This document shows positions 23,701 through 36,815 of a DNA stretch of 64,000 nt, piece by piece. The notes below the pieces were generated by a model that was not told the DNA's origin, did no database searches, and saw only the letters and a program-made list of their open reading frames with translations. Location: NCBI GenBank assembly GCA_014338405.1, contig JTDE01000903.1, positions 62,001 to 126,000 on the forward strand. The letters run 5' to 3'. The DNA comes from Paragonimus skrjabini miyazakii (Eukaryota > Platyhelminthes > Trematoda > Plagiorchiida > Troglotrematidae). Position numbers and translations under genes: made by a program. The first letter of the stretch is position 1. The number at the start of each line of letters is the position of its first letter.

Positions 23701-26700
23701 ACAACGAATTTTTCTCTACCAATCTTGCTCAGCCTGAACAATGTTAGAAGCCAATATGTTTAGTTTCGCTGCGACAAGTCAATTGACATACCATCAAGAT
23801 AATAGCTATCAACAGAATCTCTTCCGGCTGGTTCTCCATAGGTTAGTTTTTCATGAATTTTCATGCGAACTTGCTAACTTTATTTAGTCTTTACGACATA
23901 ACTGGAAACTAATAATCTACATAGATAAGAAGACCCAGGAAAATTGAGCATTGATGATGAAACAGGAATATATATACCCAAACAGTCCGTTGTAAAATAT
24001 ATGGCTAAATTTGTATTCACAACTTAGGCAAACTTATGTTTGGTTAGATGTATAATCGGTTACCACAGGTAGATTATCAGTGGACACTTCACGTAAGTTA
24101 AAAATCATGGCCCTTTGGTTTCGGAGAGTTGTAGAACAGGAAACTCACGACTGGGCACCTCTTAATCAGTAGACTAAACAATTTGAAAACGTTTCCCGCC
24201 TATTCATAAAAACGTGGACCCGTTACCAATAAATACTAAAATTTGGCAAGACTATCACACTATTAACATGTGTGATCGTAGAGTAAAAGACAAAAATGTG
24301 AAAACATGTAAATAACGAAATACACAGATCAGTGAACCGTCGTCACAATATTTATTTGCCTATAACAGTCGAACTGTTTTTGCTTGAAATTACCCTGCAC
24401 TACTCAGAGAACTCTTGCAAATATAGACTAGTTTGCCTGGTGATTTCTAGAATTGTACTTCACGTTAATTGTAATCTACATTGGCTTGATTGCAGTTTTT
24501 TACAAGCTGCGGCAAAAGCCCTAAACGAATATAATGACAAATAATACAATTACTCAGGAAAAGTATGGAGCCTAGAGTCGGTAGTAGTCTTATGGTCGAA
24601 TAAGAAATTTAGTTGTTCCACTATTCAGAGAAGCGCTAATTAGCAATTTGTGTTGCACTAGGATTTGTGACCGGCTGCGAGGTTATTCTGCATATGAGCC
24701 TAGCAATCTCTGAACTTCGGAGAATTCATGCTTCACAAGTGTGGGTTCACGAAGCGCACACACAAGGGAAATTCCACAGGGATAAATGACTGCAGAGATG
24801 TAACTGCTCACCAATGCGACTATAAAATGCAGCACAGATAGACAAACTAGTGTCTTGGACAGTCCAAGCAAGAAACTCGCCTATAATGGGAATCAACTGT
24901 GGTCCACGTTGTTTAAAACAATGCACTCAGAACACAACTCCAACTCACTGTCGCCCAGTTCAAAAGCCATAAAACAGCCGTTTACATCACTTCCGATAAT
25001 ATGCCTACCTAATACCTCAAACAATGCGCATTTCAACTACCTCGATTCGCTGGTTTATCTCTGCTGAACGCATCCGTATTGGGAGAAAGCAACAAATTAA
25101 ACTGGTTTATCTTTACTTTTATTCAACTCGTGATCTAACGAAGTAAACAGAAATATTGATGAGAAGACGTGATTTGGATATATAATTACAGATCGGTTAA
25201 AAATCCGAATGTGGCTGCCAGAGCTCCACATATCTGCATGGATTTTTCATCAACTTTTAGTAGGGTTCGTTTGGTCGAATGTTCGTTGTAAGCAAACAAT
25301 GTAGCGTCAATAGATATCGCGAATTCTCGAATAAACAATTTGTTACAACGGGTTCTAGAGTTACTAAAACGAAGCTCACACACGGGTTAAGTGAACGTTT
25401 TACGAAGCAACCTCCAGTGCCACACTGAAAACGACGACTCACTTGAGCCACAGTCGTAGGAAACAAGTGTTTGATGATTTCAATCCATAACGTCAAGGTT
25501 TGGCAGCACAGGGAGGCATAAGGTAGGGCTGTAAACAAGAACTGTAGTTTTGTTACCATTCCAGTCAGTTAAAGATGATTTCTTCACTGCATATTTTCTG
25601 AAGGCAACACTTCTCTTTGAAAACGAGGGAGCTTAAGGCACCTACTTTCAGCCACATTCACAGACGGTCGCTATTTTGGTGAATGCCTGGCTTACGGTGG
25701 AGATGATATTGTTTTAAAACCTAACAAGCTACTGTATTGCTCAGGTCACATTCGTGGGACAACACGCTATTCATTCGACTTGCTCTGACTGTTTCAACAA
25801 ACAATACGCCAGTCGCAAATGGTAGCCTCCTGAAGTTGCCCAATGTCATTTCCGTATAGTGTTTTCCCGGCTCTCTTTCTGACTGCGACAGTTGATTTAG
25901 AAGGCACAACTACTGAATGCAGTCTCGGCGACAATGCGGCGAAACTGTGCGTCCAAATGAACCAGCCCGACTCGTTGCGGAAGGCTGTGGATTTTTTGGG
26001 ACACATCACTGCTCACAAAATCGAAATGCGAAATGTACAATCTTTTACATAGGCACTGTGTGGAAAGTGATAGGAACTGTCGTTAGCCGAATAATCGATT
26101 ATTTGCGATAGAGGAGCAAGTGTCTCTCAATCTATATGATACCAGGGCTATTATGTAATAGCCACGTAGTGTTATAATGAGTAAACGTGACATGCCGTTA
26201 CGTTCCGATACAAATGGTTCACCGTCGGCTGTAAATCTGTGAACATACGTAATATCTAATGCGCAAGCCGCTGCACAGTATTTCAAACAGTAGGGCTACA
26301 TATCTTTCGTGTACGACAAACTACACTGAGGGGCAGTTTGTTCAGTATCCAGTGACTAAACTGGATTGTTTTCTTCTTTTTCAAAACAGCGACTGTTTTT
26401 CACCCCCCTGGTAATCTTGACATCGGTATGGTGCCTTTTTGTGATTATCATTCAAAACTTTTGTGATGAGCTTTTTTCGTTGGCCTTAATACTATTTCTT
26501 TGATGATGACTGCAGACTAGTTACATTTGTACAGAATTTCAAACCGTGTGAACGAGTACACTGCGTAGACAAACTCATTTGCAAAGAGTAGGCAAGACAA
26601 TTCCCTTTTTATTGGGTTTATGAATACCGTCCTTTGATACCCCTTATAACGAACTATTATTGCTGTTTTTAACCACGCTGCTTCCCGTAGTAAGATCAAC

Positions 26701-27370
26701 TACACCACCGCAGGTAATTACAGCGCGTCTAACGAAAATGTAGCAAAGCTTAAAATCTAGTGTTCGTTAGGCTACCCAAATGACTGAGCAACCCGCGATT
26801 TTGGAGCTGAACTAAATTATCGCGCGCTTATAAAAACCATAAGCTTTTGTTATTGATGATAGAACTCGGAGCTAACGAATGTTTGATTTTGAAAGTTCAA
26901 ACGAATAATGAAAATTCACTCCATCATGTTCAATCTTTGGACATTATTGAAAAGGTTTGATTTGCGTTAGCTAATTTTTCTGCGTCTGATGTTCATTATG
27001 ACAGAATATCAAACAAGAGGCTCTTCTCGGATTGGTAATTAAATAGACAAACGTCCGTTTTATTTTTACGGAGGTATTAACAGGCACTGACAAACTTGAT
27101 GCTCTCAGAACAGACTTTAGTTACAATTCGAATCACACCATGCTTTAAACCACAAAATATTCATGCTGTGGTTTAACCAAATACCGCCTAATTGTCTCAC
27201 GTCTCTTCTAGCTACAGTATAACAGAAGTTGAACTTACCTGTCATCTGACCAATCCAGATATCCCTTGTAAATTATTCGGAAAGCATTCGGGTTGGCCAC
27301 GTAAAAATTGTGTATAGATGACTAGTGCAGGCTATTTCGGGCAGCGAATTCCTAGTATTTTTCGCTGTGT
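20784..27370. other. Intergenic, no supported gene
   Basis: Many open frames of 60-105 codons occur on both strands and overlap each other, none with a diagnostic motif. The minus-strand frames at 21669-22069 and the plus-strand frame ending at 22730 look slightly protein-like but have no recognisable family. A plus-strand frame ending near 26051 contains VDFLGHITA, faintly like a gypsy reverse transcriptase, but without support on either side. Confidence 0.45.
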
Positions 27371-27446
27371 CACTTTCCCTGGCTTACAAGTCAGCTAGTA
27401 TCATGATGGACTGTTTCTGTCGCTGGTTCGAATCCAGCCGAAGTCC
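27371..27446 (+). pseudogene. tRNA-like sequence (tRNA relic or SINE head)
   Basis: A perfect T arm is present: GCTGG, loop TTCGAAT, CCAGC (27422-27438). It contains the internal B-box GGTTCGAATCC. Upstream, a three-pair D arm (27379-27394) and a four-pair anticodon stem around 27396-27413 can be drawn, and the acceptor strands pair at about five of seven positions. The anticodon loop has the wrong size and the acceptor stem is damaged, so this is not a working tRNA. No hammerhead or second copy was found next to it. Confidence 0.35.
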
Positions 27447-30400
27447 AAATGTTTCATAGTAAGGTGTCCTCTAAACTCATCAAGTCCGCCATACGCCTTA
27501 TCAGTAGTAGCAACGCATCAATGTGTGTTCGCAAACAAACGTGGTAAAATATACTTGCATGAAGTAGAGTGACACAATAGTGAATAATATCATATGCGGC
27601 TTAGTATTTCCCCAGATCTGTATGGTAATTTCACGATAATACGCTAGGACGACGCAACAATGTTGAATGCTTTCTACTTAGTCTTCAGCCAATTTACAAA
27701 CGCTTTTCAGTTGTGAATGTTCTTCTCACATTATATTTCAATGAATAAATGATCGTGTTTTCACTCTCCGTTGGGAAAATATCATACAGTCTTTACTTTA
27801 TTCATTTGGATTCAATTCAGCTCTTGATCTGGCATTTTCCTTCCGTCTTTGCAATACTTGTCAACGGCCAGCTACTGCAGATCGTGCACGATGGTTGCTG
27901 GAACATATATATGGGACAGATGTAAACTATGCAGCTTGAAGAAGGCGCGTTAGCAAGTGAACGCATAATGCAGTGGTATGTTAGCCATGTTCTCTAATAA
28001 GATTTTATTCGTAGGCTTGTTATGGTAAGCGCTCATAAACTGTTGACACCTCGGTAAAATTATCTCGATTACACTTTCTTTTACTGGGGGTCTTTTTTGG
28101 AGAAATCTGTACCGCATACACCAGAAGGAATTTATGTTAACCTGTCAATAGCGAAGTGGTTACCGTTTGTGGAAACCCGTGAAATGTTGGACCATCAGGA
28201 CTTTTCAACTGCCACTTTATCCATCATGAGTAGATTATATTATCAAACTCATGGTGACTAGCTGGCGTGTTTAGCCGAACGACTTCAAAGAATGATTCCG
28301 AAAGAAGCGATAGATCACTGCTAGATAAGGATAAAATCAGAAATTTCGGAGTTAAGCAAAGCAGTAATACGTGGTTTAAAGCAGAATACTAGCACACCAT
28401 TATTTCTTCTCAGTGACTACAATGCCGAACGGTTTGGTTAAATATATCGTCTGAAGACCCACGCGAAGTAAAGTATCGTTGAGTGTTATTCAGTGGCGCA
28501 GATCTTCGCCAGGGTTGTACCTGAAGCACAAATAAAATGATTCAACTTTAGTTACCCAACAAACTTTTTCATCTGGTTGGTGTACTCCGGAAGCTACAAT
28601 AATGGACTACTTAGGGTAGTGAATGGGTTAGGATCTGCCTAGATAAGTTCGTACAGGGCCGTGCTTTGGGCTGTATTATTAGTCTGGGATAAGTAAAAAA
28701 TAAGTCCAACTGAAGGAGGATCAGAAGATTACGTTATTAGGTTCTCGGGTAATCTTAAATCCATCCCAGTCTGTGGTGTATAGCCACACCTTCTTTCCTG
28801 TAATGTTGATTTGTGACACATGCTCAGATTGAGTATGCATCAGAAAAGACACTTCAAACCCTAAAACGCTTACGTTGTAATCAGTAGGCAAGAACCGGGT
28901 GCATCAGTAAAACCTTGCCATATCTAATGAACTTGTGTTCCTGTGAACCAAAGATTGTGCATAATTTTGGGGCCGTGTAATGAGGCACAAACGAGAAGTT
29001 AGGATTCCACCTAATATGCACTCAGCATTTTGTATCAGAACCCATCTCCTTATCCATCGAAGTTAACCAAGCAGCACATTTTGGCCGTCAAAATGTTCCA
29101 TCATGTTTCACCACATTGGGCAGACATTGGTGATATGCAACACTTGTTTGTTTGGCTGAATAATAACATAAGGATCCACAGTCGTCTATCACTTCAGCTA
29201 CAAACAACAGAAGTAGTATCTGCCTTTTGGCTTACACAAAAAGTCAATATATAAGCCAGTTTCCCTCGAAATTCGGACATCTAAACGTATTTTATGATTA
29301 AGGAATACGACTTGGCATTTACGTGTAGTCTTCTCGTAATCGCTTCAAATTATGAATGACTGTATGTTCCGATTGAGATAAAACGGCTCAGGATAAACAT
29401 TATCACATCAGTGGCAACTATAGATTGTTCAGTTTGTGATACTCGCTGTTTAAGCAGTCATAAAACGAACGATATGGACAAACATTTCAATGTTGCGGAC
29501 AGCTTTCAAGCATATTTTGCATCGAAACTGGTAATATTTTCAAAATATCTCAAATGAAATTAAAGTTTGATGTGAAAACCGTAAGGCATAAAACTTGACA
29601 TATTCTTCGGATCGTCACTCTGCTGATTTCGATCTCAGATAGACAAGCGTTTAGCATAAAAATAGGGAACAATGGTAGCTCATCAAAAATAATGCATCTA
29701 ACTGAGCGATAATATAAAATTTACCGAAACTGCTGAGAATGAAAACAGAAACAGAGGAAATAAAAGGAGAACGACGTCCAGATTAGCCAAATCTGTAGAT
29801 ACACTTTTGTTACGTAACAACAAGGGCACAACACCTGCTAGGTGTGTTACCCCTAACACAACATAGTCAAACAAACTTTTTCAGGTAGTTGGATTTTACA
29901 TTCAGTTCAAATTATTTACCACAATACGGACAAGGCAAGCTGTCTCCTAGCGATACCCATTGAAACGTCATTTTTTTGTAGCCAAACCCGTTTGCTGTAA
30001 GTAGCCGCTTTCAAAACAGGTTTTAAACTATGAGCTGTAGTTCCACCATTTTTAGAAATCTAGCAAGCAGATATTAACAAGAAAGAAGATTGGTATCTTG
30101 AGAAGAGGGAACAAAATATACGGCTTCTGTAATCTGAATAAATTTCACTTCATATTGATGACGTACAAGGGAAACCTACTGCAGTTGCCTGTGGCAAAAT
30201 AAACTGTGACTGATCACAATTCAGTTTAGTCTGCAAGTCAAAAAAAGAGAGAATCAATCTGTTTTGTCTTTGAAGCGTGGTTTTCCAAATAGAAGTTGGA
30301 ATAGGAAAAACTGTCTATTTGATATTGAGCACGCCAAAGTGAGGTTGTGTTGAATCAATGGTTAGTGATTCTGTTGAGAAGTGCTATGCCATCAATTTTG

Positions 30401-33400
30401 CGTACAGTTTGTTAATGGATGAGTTATTTAGTTATTGTGTACCGTTGTATTGCCCAACTCAATGAGTAGAAATAAAGTATTTTGTTTAAAATAACGTGCT
30501 TTCTGTAATATCTCCAATAATTTGTTACAAACACTCCAGTCATACAGTGATAGATGCACAACTTCCGCTATGTCTAACGTGAAGCCAGTGGACTAGCCGT
30601 AGAAACTATCAAATTCTGTTTAGAGAATCCCACACTAATACCGTTTTTTCCCGCTAGCTTGTTTTTTAACCTACCGGGGTACAAAATTTGTTAATCAGCA
30701 TTCATTTTTTCAACTAGACTTAATTCGGAGAAGTAGAATATTCAAATATACCTCACTGTCACAATCAACAGTTGTAAGACAGTCGAACAGTCAACCGGTC
30801 ATGTTATCTTATGCTAGAAATGGTAGAAAAACTAATGCTGGTTTAACATATGACTTTCAAATCGCTCCCAGATTTCAGAAAATATACTTGTATTATATTT
30901 TCATGGCTTACTACATTACCTTTTATTTGTTGACTAATTTTCACTCTAGATGAAGTTGGACTCACTAAATTCCACTCAGAATTAAAATGTTCGAAACTTT
31001 GTCGTAGTAATTTGTCTGGTGGATTGGTAGACATTTTCAATTTTTGCCTTCATTCTCCAGTAAAGTGAACTGAACTGTAAATAACTAAGTTTCATTGAAA
31101 CAAAAATTTGTTCTTGCCTTCTTAAGTCTAACCGAATTGATACGCATGATTACCTAGTAAGAGTGTGTGTGTGTACCGATCACAATGAAAATGCTCCAGC
31201 TGTCTTTTTGCGTAAGTGGAAGTAACAAATCGAAATGTTACCAACTAAGTATAATGAGGGAAACACGTGACATTTCATGCGGCGACTATTTCAGTATGAT
31301 TCGGTCTGAGAAACTTCCAAGACATCTCCTCAGCGTTGCTTCAGAAAGACGATTATTAGTGGAATATTCGAACACTGTTCACAGTTGATTGCAGACTTGG
31401 CCAACACACAACTACTAAATGACGTCCTACTAATAGAAGCATCAGTCGAGAGTTTTATTCCCAAAAAGCTCATCTGTAGTGTATTCTGTCTACACCTATA
31501 ATCTTGACGACTTTGAGGCTGATCAGAAAGTTAGAGCTGCCGCTCATTTCAACAGGGACATCGAAACTGCAAGAATAAAAAATATCTTAGTGAATAAAAA
31601 CAAACAACAAAATAGAAGCGCGCACCCTTGTCACAATTAAACGCGACTGAGCATGTCCATTACTAATTTGTATACACAGAAGTGAAACTAGAAACAAATT
31701 ATTTTTTTTAAAAAGTTGGCTGTTACTCACATTAGAAAGCAAACACTGTGATTAAACGTTAGGAATGTGCTACCCATGGCAATCAAGTCTTTAAATGCAG
31801 ATCAAAATTAGCGTTATGAAAACGGTAGAGGGTGATAAGCATTTGATATACTAAGAGTGTTTTACAAAACTAACTTACAAGTCTTACTGGGAACAACTAT
31901 TTTCCGGTTAAATCAATATTTTTATTCTCACTTATTCTTAAATGTATGTATGGAACTATACAGGTAATTTCTTGAAATCTGCTGGATAAACTGTTCTACC
32001 AAGGTGTGACATTTAAATGAATTTCGAATTTTCAGCAACTGTTTGAAAGCGTATGTATTATGCAACTAAGTGAACTGTATCGGACAGCAGAGAGAAATAA
32101 TCTTTATACTTTGAAATCTTTCACGGAACATTCGAGTAAGTTTTTTATGGATGCACTTTCCGCGTTGTTCATATAGCTATACAATAGCTATCTGTTCTAC
32201 CAAAGCATCAAATTATCTAGATGACAATTCGATCACATTTGTCTTGGTAATTTGTGAGTTCGGGGAAGCAACGGGATGTACACCGGGATGTATCACTGAT
32301 AGGAATAAATTATTAATGGCAGTCTTGCAAATCCGACTGCAGGTAACCATTAAGTAAGTAGGGTTATGGATTCGTGTGTGGCATAGTAGGTTTCACCTAA
32401 AAGCATTGTAATAATATTCCCAAAAACTGAATGTTAGTCATAGAGCAAAACAGAGCAAAAAACATACATTGATTTTATACCCTACCATTAACTTGGTCTA
32501 TATTTTCTAAGAGTTTTAGCACTGTTATTTCATTGGTCAGCTAAACCAGTTCACTGAAATCACTTTACAAAATTCATTTTGCTCCAATATTTTCTACATC
32601 CATTTAAGATGTGATTATAAATTGTGTAGTCTATCATTACCAATATTTAGTCCATTGTAGTTTAACTGAATACTGAATCACTCGTTGTTTATATTATCAA
32701 GAACACAGCCCTTGAGCTGACTGGTCGATTCGTAAATTTGTTAATGTATCATCCTCAGCATATGAATCGGAATATTGTTTCTAACCAAGTAGCACTTCGC
32801 GTGCAGGCGTTTGATAGCTTATCGATGAATTATTGCGAGTTCGCAGACGGGAAGTAGGACGAAATATTGTTGAAGTCGCATGAGGCAATCTAACGGCTTT
32901 CTAAACTCGTACGTGGATTAAATGGCTTCCACTAAGTGAGTCATATATGTAGATATTCACTATATGTGCGACAGGATTACTCCACTGACCTGCATTATAG
33001 GAAGATCTGTCAAAACGACGCCTCTGTCTTCAGCATAGGATTCTCCCCATAAAGGTTTACTACCATACTAACAAAACATTTTCCACCGCATATAGGGTTC
33101 CTGTGGCATTTGGAGGTTGACCATTTGCCACAAGGTACCTGCTGTCTTGTTCAATTCTGAAGACAGACTCGAGGGTCATGAATTTTGGAAAACAACGTTT
33201 AGTAGAATTACTTTCCAAAGACCACACTCACTCAAAAAGAGTTACACACGCTTGGTCAAGTGTAACAGAGACTGATATTTTTAATTCAAGGTAGAATAGT
33301 GAGCTGCCAAATGTAACCGGAGTCGATCGTCAACTGAAATTGGTGTGCACGGTAGTTGGTCCATGGGAATACAACTCGTGAAAATTGCGTAATGCATAAT

Positions 33401-34348
33401 TACTGAATGCTGGCGATTGAATTCGAATTAGAAAGACCCATGGCATATACCATAAGTGTATTTCAAAACTCGCGTGAGTACCTGAAACTGATGATTCCAT
33501 TAAACTTCATAATGATTTTAGGGGATTGTTGAGGGATTTTGTTGTTCAAGCTGATGTTAATAAACCTGTGATTACTATTACCAGATATTCCGTTTCAATG
33601 AATGATCTTAATTAACCGATCAAGGAACTAATTTTGTTTGAGAACATACCTCTCGAGTTGAATGAACGGCCACCTGAGACAGTGGATTCCAGCAGTTAAA
33701 CTACGTATCTTATGCTGCACTCACACTCCAGCGATCTTTATCCGTTTTTGAAAAGCAGCATGGTAAAAATTCGGTCAGGGACAAAAGAACTGAATTTGGT
33801 TACCGGAAGTGGTTTTAAGGTTTCATGAGAAACACTACTGTGAATGTATTAGCAGGTGGGTGATGCGTAAACCTAGTTCACTACCGCTGATGAGTATCGG
33901 GCTGGAAAAATGCACTGTAATTCTCCACGAGTATCAAACATGTCCGTCGCAAACTTTCTAACAGTTCGTCATACGTAATTCGGATCCACACTGCAAAAAT
34001 ATAACGTGGACCGCTCGATTACGATTGATAGCTTTGAAGTCTAACCCTTGTTTATCATTAAACTCCGGTAGACGTTATATCTATAGTAAGAAATTGTAAG
34101 TAATAAAACAGTTCTGTAAAACAAGCGCGACCTTAGCATTTGATTACTTTGCAAGGATAAGGGGATCATGAGGACTGGAACAATTACTGACAATTATTCT
34201 TATTGTATGTTGTCAAAAAGCTATCGTCCATGTAGTTCTCAACAAGCTCCGTTTACTCGGTAACCGCGTGTACCCAAAGTCCTAATACAGGTTGCAGGCT
34301 AGTATCTGCACAACCAATGCAACGTTGGTTGAGCATTCACATAAGATA
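27447..34348. other. Intergenic, nothing recognised
   Basis: A+T-rich sequence with no open frame above about 80 codons and no recognisable repeat or RNA. A five-unit GT run occurs near 31162. Confidence 0.5.
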
Positions 34349-34568
34349 ATTCGGTCGTGCCTAATGTAAGATCAACGACAGTGGGTAATACGGTTTCCTC
34401 ATGAAAGCGTGCCGGAGTTCTAGTCCCGTCAGTGGCAAGGATATGCACTACTGACGAGCTGTAATGAGTGCGAAACTCGAGTCTGGTGCTTCTTTCCGAA
34501 AGGGGTCGACTGGAAAGTCAATGGGAATGGGACAGCTGCGATCAATTGTGGGTGGTGTTCAACTGGAG
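34349..34568 (+). mobile_element. tRNA-derived SINE with hammerhead, copy 1
   Basis: About 220 bp that aligns with 49781-50003 from the shared start ATTCGGTC to the shared end GGTGTTCAA. The head looks like a tRNA gene: an A-box-like ACAGTGGGTAA near 34378 and a B-box-like AGTTCTAGTCC (34416-34426), giving an internal RNA polymerase III promoter. A hammerhead ribozyme follows at 34445-34489. The order (tRNA-like head, ribozyme, short tail) matches the Smalpha-type SINEs of schistosomes. It has no coding capacity and would depend on another element's reverse transcriptase. The copy is old and mutated. Confidence 0.7.
34445..34489 (+). ncRNA. Type I hammerhead ribozyme, SINE copy 1
   Basis: The core is CUGACGA (34451-34457) and GAAA (34472-34475). 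Stem I is GCACUA (34445-34450) with UGGUGC (34484-34489), six of six pairs including one G-U. Stem III is ACUC with GAGU (34475-34482), closed without a loop. The cleavage triplet is GUC, with cutting expected after 34483. Position 7 is C instead of the common U, which is tolerated in hammerheads. Stem II is damaged: only its two outer pairs remain, so activity is doubtful. Confidence 0.7.
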
Positions 34569-36715
34569 ATTAACCAAATCCCCGACTACTCTACAGTGAT
34601 GCAACATTTCCTGGGCTCTGGTATTAACCAGCCCGTTAAGTAAATAGATAGAGCACTTTGAGGAAGAGTCATAAGCCGTTGCTAACCAAAGAGCGTAATC
34701 AAGCCTAGGTGCCCAGCTCAAAGGAACGACGCTACCTTAACGAATCGGATGATCTGACAAAGCTGGACGGTCGACAGTCAGTCAGACAGGGAGCAAGCAA
34801 CCAATGTGCAACGGCAACCACGTGTGACTAATTAGGCTTCGTGATAAAAGGTCAAAAGCACCAGACATTTCCTAACCACAATTCAAGTGAAGAAGCAGTT
34901 CATTTTTGTAAATAAGACCGGATATTCATCAAATCCTGTTGCCATAACTTAGCTTCAAAAACCTAGGCCCCAATGACGTCATCCCACTTGGTGGCAGACC
35001 GTTTGTAATATGAATGCTACTCTCGGTTACCACCAATTCTAGCTGCCATTTCCATCAGTTCACAACAACAATAATCAGGATGAATGCGTTGGTGTTTCAC
35101 TTTATATCCGTTTTACGCACAATATATACATGAAAATGATGTCTAATTTGAGGATGCCGTTGTAGTTTGTGAACCCATGTAGCCAGTTGATCTAATATTA
35201 CCAGCAAACGACAGTAAGCAGCCTGTAAGTAAGTATTAAACTTCGTAAAAAAAATCAGCATGCCACTGAGTTTCTTCATCACAACAGTTTGAACCATCCT
35301 TACTGCGCAATTTGCTTTGGCGAGCATCTTGATTTACTGCAGTCTACCAAGACCATTGTCAAGCTGACCAATCAGTAATAGGCGATACAGCGTCCATAAA
35401 ACTGTACGGGTTTGATTTCAGACCCAAGATACAGCCTCTCCTTCTCTTTCGTATGTGGATTTTAGATTCACGTAGAATTTATTAGAATGTAAGCTATGAA
35501 ATTCTTGTAGGAAGTTAATTGATGATCTATTAATCACTGGAGCAAAAATGCGGAATAACACTCACAGACCCTAGTTAAATACGGAATCATCAGTAACATG
35601 ATCCAATGGACTACTCTCTAAATGTAACTTTCTATCGAACCAGTTTCCAGAAATGCAAGACGTTACCACAGAGTGTATAACAAATAATGATGTTGAGAAT
35701 ATTCCTCATATCACGTCAGTTGCAAAAAAAGGAAATTAACTCTTTGGCTTGCGATCAGACCTTGTTTACACCACTATTGTTGCTGTCCTGCATTACTATT
35801 TACATCAACCAGTCTTCGCTACTTTTTGTTTCCCTCTTAACAATCATCTTTTTGTGTTATCATTTTCAATTTACCATTTCTTCACTCATTGATTCGGAGT
35901 TCTTCTCCTGTTCTCACTTCGATCGACAGACATTGTCTAGCTGAGGTGTTATGGCTAGTGACGTTAGGTAGTCTGGTAGACAGTAAGGTAATTATGACAA
36001 ATCCACAGATATAACGCCCTAATGATGTGCACTTCCGTCACAGTCACATTTTCTTCCAAGAATCAGATCTCATCTGGTTTATCCGATTTCAGACCACCTA
36101 TTTTACTTCGTTAACAGATTCATTTTAGGCTTCCGCAACTATTTCGACTTCCAAAATGTGTTCAGTAACGTTCGTACTGCTCTACTGTTGCACAATACCG
36201 AATGATACCGTCATAAATACGAGTTCTACAGAGCAGAACAACAACATGCGACTAGTCTAGTTGATTGGTTCATAAAGGAGAAAGTGGCAAACTACTAATC
36301 GAATTTTCCATCAATTTTTCGGTAAGAACGGATTGAAGCCACAACGTATTTTGATGTTGCTTTTTTCTACTTCTCTCGTTCTTTGTCTTACAAGGTAATA
36401 GACAAGAGAAAAACGTAATGAACTTGGCAGTAAATCAAATTTGCCGTCAAGTAACACTGTTAACCAAACTGCTTAATTTGGATATAAATGGATTTCTAAA
36501 GATATCACAATTTTCAGCCCGGCATAATAGTTACAGTCAAAACGGCGAAGAGTGACAAAGTCTCGTGACAAAGTCTCCCAACAGTTACATACGTCCAAGA
36601 GTTTCTAAAGCTGTTCTCTAATGATAAAATATTTGACTCAGCCACCGAGACCATGGGCACTTACAGGCTGTGAAATACGAGTCATTTGTGCTCAACGTTA
36701 GCATGTGTATTTTGA
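34569..36715. other. Intergenic, nothing recognised
   Basis: No gene is supported. An 85-codon plus-strand frame at 35687-35944 is very hydrophobic, as expected for T-rich sequence, and has no initiation or splice context that stands out. Confidence 0.5.
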
Positions 36716-36815
36716 NNNNNNNNNNNNNNNNNNNNNNNNNNNNNNNNNNNNNNNNNNNNNNNNNNNNNNNNNNNNNNNNNNNNNNNNNNNNNNNNNNNNN
36801 NNNNNNNNNNNNNNN
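36716..36815. other. Assembly gap (100 N)
   Basis: Exactly 100 N, a scaffold placeholder. Confidence 0.99.

Noticed and set aside
25860..26051. VDFLGHITA in a plus-strand frame, like a gypsy reverse transcriptase
   Set aside because: No other reverse transcriptase, integrase or LTR signal nearby, and the rest of the frame does not follow the family.
33890..33915. CTGATGAG followed by GGAAAAA
   Set aside because: No stem II or stem III pairing and no NUH triplet.
35687..35944. Hydrophobic 85-codon frame that could suggest a membrane protein
   Set aside because: T-rich sequence gives hydrophobic translations by composition alone, and there is no supporting splice, start or family signal.
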